Notes under the pieces: generated by a model
What the model saw: the letters and a program-made list of their open reading frames with translations, nothing else
Told to the model about the DNA's origin: nothing
The model's database searches: none
Origin: Oreohelix idahoensis
Lineage: Eukaryota; Mollusca; Gastropoda; Stylommatophora; Oreohelicidae
DNA length: 64,000 nucleotides
Assembly: GCA_024509875.1 (NCBI GenBank)
Contig: JAMPIV010018956.1
Coordinates: 248,001-312,000 of the forward strand
Direction: 5' to 3'
Shown: positions 1 through 10,699 of the stretch, piece after piece
How positions within the stretch are numbered: position 1 is the stretch's first letter
How the letters are laid out: every line of letters starts with the position of its first letter
Made by a program: the position numbers and the translations under genes

Positions 1-3000
1 TTTGCAAAAATGAGCAGAGGTGATCAGGAAAATTATGACATGCTAAAGCAGGCTCTTTTGTTAAGGTATGAAAAGAATGCAGAATTTTATAGGAAAAAAT
101 TTAGGAATGCTAAACTACTGTCAGGTGAAACCTATCACCAGTTCTCTGCACGAATAGAGACATACTTGGAGAAATGGACTTCTCTGGGGAAAACCCAAGA
201 TCTTAAGGAAATGGTCCTTATAGAGCAACTAAGAGAGTCCATGGCTCCAGACCTGAGAAAGTTTCTCATGGAACAAGGTGCAGAGAGGCTGGGTGAGTTG
301 CTAAATGTTGCTGAAAGGTATCAAGCAGCTCAAGCAGAGGTAACAGGTAATAAAAAGAAACAGGTGGATAACTTTAGGGCACCACAGAACTTTAATAAAT
401 TTGATCCTAGGGATCAAAATAAAGGTAAGCACCAATTTGATAGGCCACGGTATGACAATAAAAATAAATTCCCACAATTCGATGAAAGGAAATATGATGA
501 AAGAAAATCTTTCAACCAAGGAAAAAGGTGGTGTAAAAATTGTAAGATGAACAATCATGACACTGACCATTGTAGAAGGAAACCTCCTCATTTTGCTGCT
601 ATGACATCGGGGAAAAAGGAAAAGAAGGGCAAACCTGAAGAATTACAGGAACCATACCACCCCCCAGTGTGTGAAGATGTCATCTGTAATGGTGTCACTA
701 TAAGATGTTTATATGATACCGGTTTAGATTACGATTCCGTTGTGAGTTCTCACCTGGTGCAGGCCGATCAATACACCACAGAAACAGTGGAGATTCAAAC
801 TGCAACCAAGGATGTAGCTACCATGACACTTCCCGTCGCCCGAATAAAAGTGAAAACGCGATATGTGGAAGGAATCATAAAAGCAGCAGTGATAAATGAG
901 CCAATCTACCCTCTAATATTGGGGTGTAGATATGTCTTCTTGGGGAATCCCAAGAGACCTGTGATATTGGCAACAGTGCAGACCAGATCACAGACAAAGA
1001 AGGAGGAGGATAATCCAATAAATACTCACCCAGATGAGATGAGGAAGGCACAGGCTGAGGACAAAACACTCAAGCCATGTTTCAAGAAGTTGCCCAAATC
1101 TCATACACCTCCAGGCAAGGGAGAGTTTTATATGAAGAACAAATTGATATATAGGAAGGCTGGATCTGAATCCAATGGTCACGGACAGCTGGTCCTTCCC
1201 ACTTCATATAGGACTAAAGTGTTGGAACTAGGGCATGCGATTCCCTTCAGTGGTCATATGGGAATCAGCGCAACAGGACAGCGAATAGCTTGTCACTATT
1301 TCTGGCCAGGAATAACTGAAGATATCAAACGATATGTAAAATCCTGTCCAGAGTGCCAACGAGTAGCACCTAAACATTGGACTGCACCAGCAACTCTGGG
1401 GGAAATGCCCATAGTGGGAACACCCTTTGAGAGAGTTGCCGTGGATCTTGTGGGACCTCTCACCCGAACCAAGAGAAGGAACAGCTACATTCTGACTCTG
1501 GTGGACACTTGTTCTATGTGGGGAGAGGCAGTAGCCCTGTCATCGATTGATTCAAAACATGTGGCAGAGGCATTGCTCACAATTTTCACAAGGTTAGGCT
1601 TTCCCAATCAAATCTTGACTGATAATGGCTCTCAGTTCAAGGGGAAACTAACTGAAGAAGTTTTCAGGATCTTCCAGGCCAAACACTTCCATTGTAGTGT
1701 GTATCATCCCCAAGGGAACGGCCAAGTGGAAAGATTTAACGGCACATTGATGTCGATCCTGAGAAAGTTGGCACACGAAAAACCAGATACATGGGACCAG
1801 TACCTGCACGCCGCCCTCTTTGCTTATCGGGAGGTACCCCATAGTTCAACCGGTATGGCCCCGGCAACATTATTGTTTGGAAGGCCAATAAAAGGTCCAC
1901 TTGAAGCTTTGTTAAGAACGTGGACTGATGAAAAGGCAGAGGAAAACATTACATCTTCATACCAATATGTGAATGAGCTGACCACTCGGTTAAAAACTGG
2001 CTGGAAACTTGCCAATGAAAATTTGAAACAAGCCAGGAAGAAACATGCTGCCTATTATAACAGGAAGGCGAAAGACAGAAATTTGGCTGTGGGAGAGAAA
2101 GTACTGCTTCTTTTGCCCGGGAGTCAGAATAAGTTACAAATTGGATGGCAGGGTCCATATACAGTTCTAGAGAAGGTGTCTAGAACAAATTATAAGATAG
2201 ATAAGAAGGGGAAAGAAAAAATCTATCATGTGAATCTCCTGAAGAAATATTTGGAAAGAGAACATCAGGAAGAGACACACTTGTTGACCTTGTCCATCGC
2301 CATGGAGATGAAAAAGGAACCACTTTCATCATTTGAATATCCATTACACCCCTGTGAGACAGCAGCACAGGTGAAAATCAGTACACATTTAACGAAAACT
2401 CAGAAAGAGAGAGTGCAACAGGTTCTAAATAATCATGCAGAGGTGTTAACAGACCGACCAGGGCATACAAACCTATTGGAATATGATATGAAACTCATAG
2501 ACTCCACACCTGTCTGTATGAAACCATATTCGATTCCGTTTGCTAAGGAAAAAGCTTTGAAGGAAGAGATAGACTATCTATTGAAGGAAGGAATTATTTC
2601 GCACAGTGAGTCTTCGTATAGTTCCGGTGTTGTACTCTTAAGGAAGCCCTCTGGAGAACATAGACTCTGTATAGATTACAGGAGACTGAATGCTATTACA
2701 GAAGGACAGGTGGATCCATTGCCGGATACAAATCAGCTGTTTGCCAGACTAAATAAAGCTAAATATTTCTCAAAAGTGGATCTGAGTAAAGGATACTATC
2801 AGATTCCAGTAAAGCCTGAGGTTAGACCATACCTAGCTTTTAGTACCTCAGAAGGACACTATGAGTTTAATAGATTGCCATTTGGATTGAAGAATGCGCC
2901 TAGTGTCTTCTCTAGAATGATGAGAAAATTATTGGATCCTCTGAATAATCCCTGTATAACAAATTTTATGGATGATATCCTTATAGCAACAGAAACATTT

Positions 3001-3807
3001 GAGGAACACATTGACTCTCTGAACATGCTGTTTGATCGACTTAGGGAGGCAAATTTAACAGCCCGACCAACCAAATGTTGCGTTGGATGTAAAGAATTGG
3101 AATTTTTGGGACACACAGTTTATCAGGGAAACATGACCCCTGACCCAAAGAATTTAGAGAAACTACAGAAAGCCCCGAGACCACAAACCAAGAAGGACGT
3201 GAGATCCTTTGTCTCATTATGTGGTTTCTACCAGAAGTATATCAAAAACTTTAATTCCATATGTGCACCGTTAACTGAATTGACACGTAAAGGACATCCA
3301 GATCGCATTACATGGACACCACAATGTGAAATGACTTACCAAGAATTGAAGGAAAAGCTCACAAGTAAACCCATTTTGAAATTACCTGACTTAAGTCAAG
3401 AATTCATAGTAAGGACGGATGCAAGTAATATTGGGTTAGGTGCAACTCTACTACAGAAATCAGATGCATTGGATGGGGAATTAAGCCCAGTGGCATATGC
3501 TAGCAGAAAGTTGAATAAAGCTGAAATCAACTACTCAACTAGCGAAAAAGAATGTCTTGCAGTAATATGGGCAATAAAGAAATTCAATATTTATCTATAT
3601 GGGAAGGCATTTAAGTTGCAAACTGACCACAAACCTTTATCGTTTTTAGCACAGGCTAAGCATGAGAACTCTAGGTTACTCCGATGGTCTTTGCTTCTGG
3701 CTCCATATAATTTTAGCATTGAATATATATCTGGAAAAACCAATCTGGGAGCGGATTTTTTAAGCCGCCATCCGTGTGATGAGAATCACCGTAAACCCCA
3801 GAAATAA
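1..3807 (+). CDS. Gag-Pol polyprotein of a Gmr1-like retrotransposon, 5' partial
   Basis: The frame is open from base 1. The ATG at 10 is internal, because the related copy also has Phe-Ala-Lys just before the same Met. Residues counted from that Met: retrotransposon gag domain ~1-110; CCHC zinc knuckle C175, C178, H183, C188; aspartic protease with Asp-Thr-Gly at 236-238; integrase zinc-binding H409, H415, C446, C449; integrase core D479, D538, E574; GPY/F module ~713-745; reverse transcriptase ~835-1015 with FMDD at 986-989; RNase H D1137, E1181, D1206, D1249. Integrase lies before reverse transcriptase, the reverse of the usual Ty3/gypsy order and as in the Gmr1 group. There is no stop or frameshift over 1265 codons and no envelope gene, so the polyprotein looks capable of function. 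The products would act in cytoplasmic particles and, for integrase, in the nucleus. Confidence 0.92.
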   Translation, partial: FAKMSRGDQENYDMLKQALLLRYEKNAEFYRKKFRNAKLLSGETYHQFSARIETYLEKWTSLGKTQDLKEMVLIEQLRESMAPDLRKFLMEQGAERLGELLNVAERYQAAQAEVTGNKKKQVDNFRAPQNFNKFDPRDQNKGKHQFDRPRYDNKNKFPQFDERKYDERKSFNQGKRWCKNCKMNNHDTDHCRRKPPHFAAMTSGKKEKKGKPEELQEPYHPPVCEDVICNGVTIRCLYDTGLDYDSVVSSHLVQADQYTTETVEIQTATKDVATMTLPVARIKVKTRYVEGIIKAAVINEPIYPLILGCRYVFLGNPKRPVILATVQTRSQTKKEEDNPINTHPDEMRKAQAEDKTLKPCFKKLPKSHTPPGKGEFYMKNKLIYRKAGSESNGHGQLVLPTSYRTKVLELGHAIPFSGHMGISATGQRIACHYFWPGITEDIKRYVKSCPECQRVAPKHWTAPATLGEMPIVGTPFERVAVDLVGPLTRTKRRNSYILTLVDTCSMWGEAVALSSIDSKHVAEALLTIFTRLGFPNQILTDNGSQFKGKLTEEVFRIFQAKHFHCSVYHPQGNGQVERFNGTLMSILRKLAHEKPDTWDQYLHAALFAYREVPHSSTGMAPATLLFGRPIKGPLEALLRTWTDEKAEENITSSYQYVNELTTRLKTGWKLANENLKQARKKHAAYYNRKAKDRNLAVGEKVLLLLPGSQNKLQIGWQGPYTVLEKVSRTNYKIDKKGKEKIYHVNLLKKYLEREHQEETHLLTLSIAMEMKKEPLSSFEYPLHPCETAAQVKISTHLTKTQKERVQQVLNNHAEVLTDRPGHTNLLEYDMKLIDSTPVCMKPYSIPFAKEKALKEEIDYLLKEGIISHSESSYSSGVVLLRKPSGEHRLCIDYRRLNAITEGQVDPLPDTNQLFARLNKAKYFSKVDLSKGYYQIPVKPEVRPYLAFSTSEGHYEFNRLPFGLKNAPSVFSRMMRKLLDPLNNPCITNFMDDILIATETFEEHIDSLNMLFDRLREANLTARPTKCCVGCKELEFLGHTVYQGNMTPDPKNLEKLQKAPRPQTKKDVRSFVSLCGFYQKYIKNFNSICAPLTELTRKGHPDRITWTPQCEMTYQELKEKLTSKPILKLPDLSQEFIVRTDASNIGLGATLLQKSDALDGELSPVAYASRKLNKAEINYSTSEKECLAVIWAIKKFNIYLYGKAFKLQTDHKPLSFLAQAKHENSRLLRWSLLLAPYNFSIEYISGKTNLGADFLSRHPCDENHRKPQK

Positions 3808-3863
3808 TAATAAATTTCTCTATGTGTATATAGAATAAAGGACTGACATATAATGTCTGTTTT

Positions 3864-3874
3864 AAGAGGGGAGG
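3864..3874 (+). promoter_or_regulatory. Polypurine tract of copy 1
   Basis: A run of eleven purines (AAGAGGGGAGG) lies directly before a TGTCATGA LTR start, about 55 bases after the pol stop. This is the expected place for the plus-strand primer of an LTR retrotransposon. Confidence 0.7.
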
Positions 3875-6295
3875 TGTCATGAAATATTCTAATCCACATA
3901 TATAAATTATTAGGTAAATATGAAGCCTAACAAATAAAATTAATAAAGAGAAGAGCAATGGTAAAATGACAGTGCTGTCACAAAGAATGTACTCGAAATC
4001 CCCCTTGTTTTCTGCTTCGTCTGCAAATTGTAACGCTTTCACGTTGATATAAAAGCTTACTGTATTATTACCCGCTTTCTTCAATGAAACGTGTGCTGTA
4101 TTTCTTGGAGAAACATTAAGAGGCAGACTGCGTAATGACCTAAATTAATCCTAACATTAATTATATTACGTTACCAAAACGAACGAACAGATGGACAAAA
4201 GGATAGCGAGAAGGGAGAGGCAGAAAGCCGAACACTAAACACGCGTCGCGCGATACACAAATGCTGCCATCACGCGTGTAAGTCTACATGCACTAATTTT
4301 TTTTCAGACGGACAGTGATAAAATACACTACCCTTTCCCAGAGTTAGGTTTATAAATCATAACAAACTCTTATTAGAAAAGATAACATTAGATGGGTTTA
4401 CGTTTGAAAACATAACAGTACCCAGACAGCACATCTTCGAAACAGGAGGTAGAAGAAATTGCATATTTTGAACGCAGCCACGTAGCTCCTTTAAATTAGT
4501 ATTTTTGGGTTCCTTAGGGCTTGCTGACAAATAATATGTAAAACGTTACGCAAATAGTCCAGGAATTAATAAATTATACCCAAAATAAAATATTGGGGGT
4601 GCCTGACAGCATAAAATCATTTCTGCTCATAAGATTTTTTTTTAACGTGTTTGAAAAAAATTTACGTTACAGAAATAGCCTACCATGTAAACTCCAAATT
4701 GATTGGAGCGCAACAAATGAAAGCCTAACCACGATTGGTCGGGCTATAAATACTATCTTGGTTGTTAGGGGAGACGGGAAAAGATAACATTTTTTCAAAC
4801 ACTTGTCGAAACGTGGCTCATTGGCCAGTCTCGCTGATATACACACTTGGGAGCGTTAGTTCGAGACCACTTGTTTAAAGAAGCTTGATAAAGCATCAGT
4901 GCGTTGAAGCCAGCTAATATTTTGCTAAATAAAAGCCTGGAAGATAAGCAGATGGAAATTTGTGCCAGTTTGTGCCAGAATTCATTGCTAATCAACGTAT
5001 CTGTGTTTATTCGTATGAATTGTGGTAAGCTTGAACCATTCAATATCTTTTAATGAAAATTGAATGTGAATTGTTGATTTATGCCTGTATATATATGTGT
5101 AGTTCAGTGGCAAACGTGAGGTAAAGCCTAAAATGCTCCAGCCTGAACAGAGGGTGTCGGAGAGAAGTAAAACGGCATGGAATGGCCAAACAGTACACTG
5201 ACACCTGGATGATTGACTAGAAAGAAATAATGCTGGAAGTGCAGAGGCGTAGTAACCATTAGGAAGGGTAATACTGGAATAAAGTATTTCAGATGAAGCT
5301 GACTGTTGGCCTAACGCTCTGAACGCAATGTTTGTGCTGTATTGTGATCAGTGTAAAAAGAAAATATAAATTAGTTATGAAGTAGAAGGTACATCCTTCT
5401 TGATTTCAGGGACAGTGGTCTTGATGGTACTGAGCAGCACCTGGTCAGAGCTTTGCTGAATCCAGTGTCGGACAGCATACTCCTTGGTCCTTTTAGCTAT
5501 CAGTGAGGTGTCTCCAGAGCCCAGAGGAGAATTCGAGCAGAGGAGTCCTTTCCTGCCGCCATCACGCCAGATAAGCTAACTTGGCCAGCTGAGCTCAACA
5601 TTATGTCCCCTCATCTTGAACTGACTTTTTAAAATTAACATTAAGAGGGGAATTTACTTGTCTTAAAATCAGGAACTGTGAACATCTCCAATACTAGTCC
5701 CTAAAGACAAACTATTGAAGTCATGATGACAAATACCAACAGAGCTTGAACAAAACAAAACCAGTATTACCTCATTTTACTACTACACAACTGACACACA
5801 TAGAACATTTGTAATAATATATGTCACTACAATATTCATATTAAATACATTCTGTACATAACTTGTAATTTAAATTGATTGTGATTCCTGGTTCCCTTGT
5901 AGTTGAATCAGGACACATATTCATTCATGCCAGTAATGAATACATATTGTTATTTGAAAGTTTATCAGTGACTCTTTTAAGATATCTTTGTAGAGTGTTA
6001 TATGTATGTGAGTGTCACAGTGTTGTCAAGAGTAGTGGATTAAATTAAATTGTTTATCTGTCTGTTGTTGTGACTTACACTTCACCATACTCATACCCTA
6101 GACACATAACGTAGCATCACACTATTCCAGAATAATTCTGACTGAGATATATAGATATGTGGTAGCAAGTAAGGTTATCTATAATACACTACTCTTAATA
6201 GATATAGATACCTTCACAGCTGATCTCAGTCAGTACACTAAGTTCCCTATAAGTATTTATAACATCCCACTTCACCACAGTAGCACTATTTCACA
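3875..6295 (+). repeat. 3' LTR of copy 1 (~2.4 kb, right end approximate)
   Basis: The LTR begins TGTCATGAAA right after the purine tract, matching in position the TGTGATAAAA start of the other element's LTR. Its last ~200 bases resemble the last ~200 bases of that LTR, including a shared motif around CCTTCACAGCTGA. The sequence after ~6295 lacks a primer-binding site, as expected for a 3' LTR. No convincing gene lies inside; short frames here are antisense or spurious. At about 2.4 kb the LTR is long for the class. Confidence 0.6.
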
Positions 6296-6324
6296 TGAGT
6301 AGATAATTAACTACCAACAAGTCA

Positions 6325-6465
6325 TATATACAATATATGTTAGTACAATACAATACAATACAACACTTAAAAATATAATATAATATAACTCAACATAACA
6401 TGAAATAAAATAATATAACATAATATAATACAAAATACTATAATATAATATAATATAATAATTGG
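6325..6465. repeat. AT-rich simple repeat (ATAAT/ACAAT types)
   Basis: The stretch is made of imperfect five-base repeats, first ACAAT-like and then TATAA-like, running almost without G. It lies just beyond the 3' LTR of copy 1. Confidence 0.75.
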
Positions 6466-7015
6466 CAGATCGGGCTCATGATCCTTTGTTGGTAGCCTAT
6501 CTTAAAAAAGTAAATCAGTGAATTCAAAGCACAGCTCTCATTCGGAAATATCCGTTTATGGGAAAAACTTCGGGAGTAAACCCTAAGGATAAATCAGGAG
6601 TATGACCCCTATGACAGTAATGTTAATTCGACATTATTCTGGCAACTCCTACGATGCGACAAACTGTATCAGCTACTGCCGTTCCTGTGGATCAACAGGC
6701 TGCGTTATGACGGGGTTCACGCTGCTTAGGCACAGCTTAATATCTATACAACGGTGCCAAAGCTTGCACCCAGCAGAGCACATTCCAGCTTCATCCTAAA
6801 GGTACCAGCAGAATATGAGAAGCAGCAGTTACCAGCTACAAGCATTTCGCTTAATTGACGTACGGCATGGTGCCAGGGGCTACTTCCGACAGTGGGAGGG
6901 ATCTAAGATCTCAGTGGACACCTGCCGTCTGCTTTAAGATGGGGACCTCCCGGTGAGTTATGTGTTGTTTCGGGGTCTAGGATCTCAGTGGACACCTCCC
7001 AGTGATTTATGTGTT
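6466..7015. other. Unclassified spacer between the two LTR elements
   Basis: No gene or recognisable transposase is visible. It contains two direct copies of a motif, GATCTCAGTGGACACCT, about 73 bases apart near 6910 and 6983, each followed by a similar CCGGTGA/CCAGTGA and TTATGTGTTGTT stretch. This is a small local duplication. Short open frames here have no family resemblance that I can see. Confidence 0.5.
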
Positions 7016-7020
7016 GTTCC

Positions 7021-8956
7021 TGTGATAAAATTAACCGTGATACAACGTTAAAATATCTCCAAAGATAAAATGTAGGGATAAAAAAATAATGCGTAACCTA
7101 CTAGAATACATGATCGCCCATGCCGCGGGTCACACCCCGCCATGGAAACTAACTTGCTAGACGTGAAGGCAAAACGTTACTCTTGGAACGGGATGAGAAC
7201 GGAGATCAAAAAGAAAATATGACTGAACACGTGCTTGAAACTAGCAAGGCTAAAAAGACGCAATTGGTGGAGAAAGGAAAAAAATTCACGTCCCCAAGTT
7301 GACACGAGGTAAAGAAATCGACAAAAGGGACCTTAGCTATTATACGCAACAGTCATTTCTTGGACGCTTTTGCGATATTTTGTCCTTTATTTGAATTCAG
7401 CGGCAAACGCATTACAGAAGATGCTCGAACATATTTAAAAAAAAACAACTAACCTTGAAAAGTAACTTTTTCTTAATAATAATGTTAGGAATATAAAACC
7501 TAGCTGGCCGGATGGCCCATCTTGAGCAGAGAAATAATATGCTTTCATTTATACAGACGGATAGATAATAATGAAGATATTGACAAAAGACTGTGTTGTT
7601 CATATCAGCGAGCGACTGCATTGAAACAAAAACATGTCACTAATTTTCAAAAAAATTGCAGCCTTGAGACTCAAGTGCTAAAATCTAGTTAGAATGAAAG
7701 AGAAAGGGCATTAGGGAAAGTTGTGGCTAAAAATAACTTTAAAGGCAAAATTGTGTAGGGGACGGCAGAGTTGGTTCAAAAAACAAGTGTGTTTTTTTGT
7801 GAAACGCAAGTAGAGACAGACGGACCAACAGACAATAATACATACTTGACTGAGGTATGACTGAATTGACTTTTAGTAGGGGGTTTGAAATTTGAAAAGG
7901 AAAAAAGGCGCTGATTGGCCACAGATAAACATATTATCGGCGCTCAGACGCGCATCTTTGCCATTCATCATAAGTTGTCCAGTAGTAGACACAGTAATTC
8001 TTCAGTGGTGTATTTCCCAAAAGCTAATTGAAATATTTAGAGGGACGCCATACTAGAGCCAGCAGCTCAGCTGAGTTTTGCTAGCATATACTGTGTTCTC
8101 TATTCATAATTCTGAACTGTGAGTTTTTTTATTTGGCACCAAAGTGGTGTCAAATGCTATGTTGAGAAATACAAGAGTGGACCCGTGCAGTCGAGAATTT
8201 TGGCAGAGCAGCCTATATTGCCCCCAAGCACGGAGAAGTGGGGCCACCAGATTCCAGCACCAGAACTACTCAGTCAAAGATACGTGAGCGTCTGGCCTGC
8301 TGGACATTCACCAACTTATTTAATAACCAACACCAACTATATTCCCATTAACGAGAACATACCATGGTGGGAAATAAAACGTGTATTCCTCCCGTCAGTA
8401 ATGGACAATGTTTAGTAGCCATAGACAGGGAGTGATGAAGCCACTCCAACAGCACATCCATTAATCGTTCTCCCAGATAAATTACAAATATAAACAGTAT
8501 TAATATTAACTAGTCTTGTAAAATTCATATGTACACACCTTTCATTTATTATGCCATATATTCATGCATTTCATTCATAAATTCAAAACCTTTCATATGT
8601 TCTGACCAAAATAAAACCTTGGTTCAGAACAAATAAACTTAAAGAAAATTTAAATATCAAAATTTTACACAACTTGAGTTAGTTCAGTGTGTTATAAAGG
8701 TTATTAATATTATTAGACTTATTAAATATCTGTGTGTGTGTTTGTATATACTAATACAACACCTTACATTTCAGTACCCTAGATTTTAACGTAGCCACAT
8801 TCATTAGAAAAAAAAGATATGTGTGAGGTCGTAAGTGGTAGCAAGAAGGGCCTTCTGTAAATTCACAGCTACATTTATCTCAGGAGCCTTCACAGCTGAC
8901 CTCATGCATCACACTAGGTAATATCACAACCATACAATACCATCAAAACCACTACA
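7021..8956 (+). repeat. 5' LTR of copy 2
   Basis: This 1936-base LTR has TG...CA ends and is repeated at 17848-19782 with about 1% difference. It should hold the promoter and the poly(A) signal; AATAAA-like motifs occur near 8610-8635. A 98-codon frame (8119-8415, GTG start) is open in both LTRs. It resembles no known protein, and I treat it as chance or at most unproven. Confidence 0.93.
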
Positions 8957-8960
8957 TATA

Positions 8961-8977
8961 TTGGGGTCTCTTGTCCA
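8961..8977 (+). promoter_or_regulatory. Candidate tRNA primer-binding site of copy 2
   Basis: TTGGGGTCTCTTGTCC begins four bases after the 5' LTR end. The TGG near its start could pair with the CCA end of a tRNA, as in LTR elements generally. I cannot assign the tRNA from memory. Confidence 0.4.
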
Positions 8978-9220
8978 GGGATAATTAGCTAAACTTGTAA
9001 TATTAGGATCTCCTGGTGGGAGAATTAAAATTAGGGGAACACATTGTAAAAATTAAAAGTGTCCCTTAAAATTAAAAGTGAAATATAAGTTGGTGAATCT
9101 TCACAGCCAGTGGTAATTAATTAGTTAACTGGCTAATTAGACTTATTTTAGACTATAGTAATTAGAATTACTTTAGTGGTTAGAGATATATCTTGCTCAT
9201 TGCTAAATTGTCTAAAAAGT

Positions 9221-9571
9221 ATGGCGGAGCTAGCCAAGTTCAGATCAGCTGCTGTGCTAACGGTGAAGGATATGGGAATGGATGGTCAGGTTTTAATTCA
9301 ATATGTAACGGCTGAATGTGATAAGTATATTGAACGGGAAGAAAGAAGATTAGAAAAAGAGGCTGAAAGAAAATTGGAGTCTGAAAGATTAGCTGAAGAG
9401 AAGAGGCTACAAATTGAGGCTGAGACTAAGAGGCTGCAGATTGAGGCTGACAAAGAGGCTAAAGCATTAGAGGCAGAAGAAAAACGACAGCAAAGGGAAG
9501 CAGAACAAAAAAGGTTGACTGCCGAAAGGGAGGCAGAAGACAGAAGGTTGCAAAGGGAGCACGAAGTACGA
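9221..9571 (+). pseudogene. Gag, N-terminal coiled-coil part, copy 2 (split by LINE)
   Basis: The likely start is the ATG at 9221 (Met-Ala-Glu-Leu-Ala-Lys). The open frame extends further upstream, but the leader follows the LTR directly and 9221 is the first ATG. From about residue 45 the product is a Glu/Lys/Arg/Leu-rich coiled coil with repeats of the type RLQIEA. Around 9571 the frame runs into a GAAC repeat that is the tail of an inserted antisense LINE. The same frame resumes at 12303 with Leu-Arg-Glu-Leu-Glu. The protein would be the N-terminal region of the capsid precursor. Confidence 0.75.
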
Positions 9572-9850
9572 ACGAACGAACGAACGAACGAACTTTATTT
9601 TCAAAGGGTTAAGAATTGGGCACGCAGGCCCGTCTGACATTCTGCCCTTCCTCTCTCTCTCATCATATATACTATATCCTTTCATCCTCACATTTACTAT
9701 AAGCATAATTAAGGCATTTATCATTATAAAAGTAATATTACATTTGCAATAATCATCATAATTAAAGTACGTTTTTAACATTAAAAAAGAATAATAATAA
9801 TAATAATGAATGTAAAAAGAAAATAAATAAAAATAAACATTAATACATAG
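9572..9850 (-). repeat. 3' untranslated end of the L2/CR1-type LINE (first copy)
   Basis: The segment runs from the GAAC repeat through ACTTTATTTTC and the conserved AAGAATTGGGCACGCAGG stretch to the microsatellite. The same 3' end is seen at 10455, 14881-14975 and 44164-44390. At 10240-10350 a short antisense stretch after the microsatellite still resembles the C-terminus of this LINE's reverse transcriptase ORF, a relic of the same or a related copy. Confidence 0.65.
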
Positions 9851-9852
9851 AT

Positions 9853-10229
<377 letters not shown>

Positions 10230-10699
10230 TATGGTGGTATATAATAAGAACTCGTGACATTTTGGGAATCCGCTGCTGAATGACCTGGGACTTAGTGTGT
10301 TGTCAGCACATGCGGAAAATGTTCCCACAGGTGAGCAGCTTTGAGTCCCAAACAGATACTGCCACAGGGAGTGAATTGTTTACGCCTCCACTATACGAGA
10401 TCCAGCTTTATGACCTATGCTCCTTAGGGAGGTAAAGGGTATTGACTGATAGATAAGAATCGTGCATATAGGCCCGTCTTACATTTTGCCCTTCCTCTTA
10501 CTCATCTTTTATTGTTAGTTATTCAGACATTCTCCATACTTAAGGTGTTAGTTTAATGGCGATGCAACATTATAAGTAGTATAAAAGCATACATTTACAG
10601 TATTTGATTACAATTAAGAAGTAAGATATATAAAAATGAAAAACTAGATCATTAGACCCTCCATACAGTATATTAGATAATAATTCGAAATATAATCCC

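Larger units (their letters stand above)
1..6295 (+). mobile_element. Gmr1-like LTR retrotransposon, copy 1 (5' part beyond window)
   Basis: This is a Ty3/gypsy-class element entering from the left edge. Visible are an open gag-pol frame, a purine-rich tract and a long 3' LTR. The 5' LTR, primer-binding site and first part of gag are outside the window, so no target duplication can be read. It is closely related to the element at 7021-19782 but is a different copy with a different LTR sequence. The right boundary is approximate because the partner LTR is missing. It is placed near a CACA-type terminus by analogy with the other copy. Confidence 0.8.

Noticed and set aside
3875..6295. Search for an envelope gene after pol in copy 1
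   Set aside because: Only 67 bases separate the pol stop from the LTR. No envelope-like frame exists in either element.
8119..8415. 98-codon frame in the LTR as a host or viral gene
   Set aside because: It has no recognisable motif and only a GTG start. It is present in both LTRs simply because they are copies.
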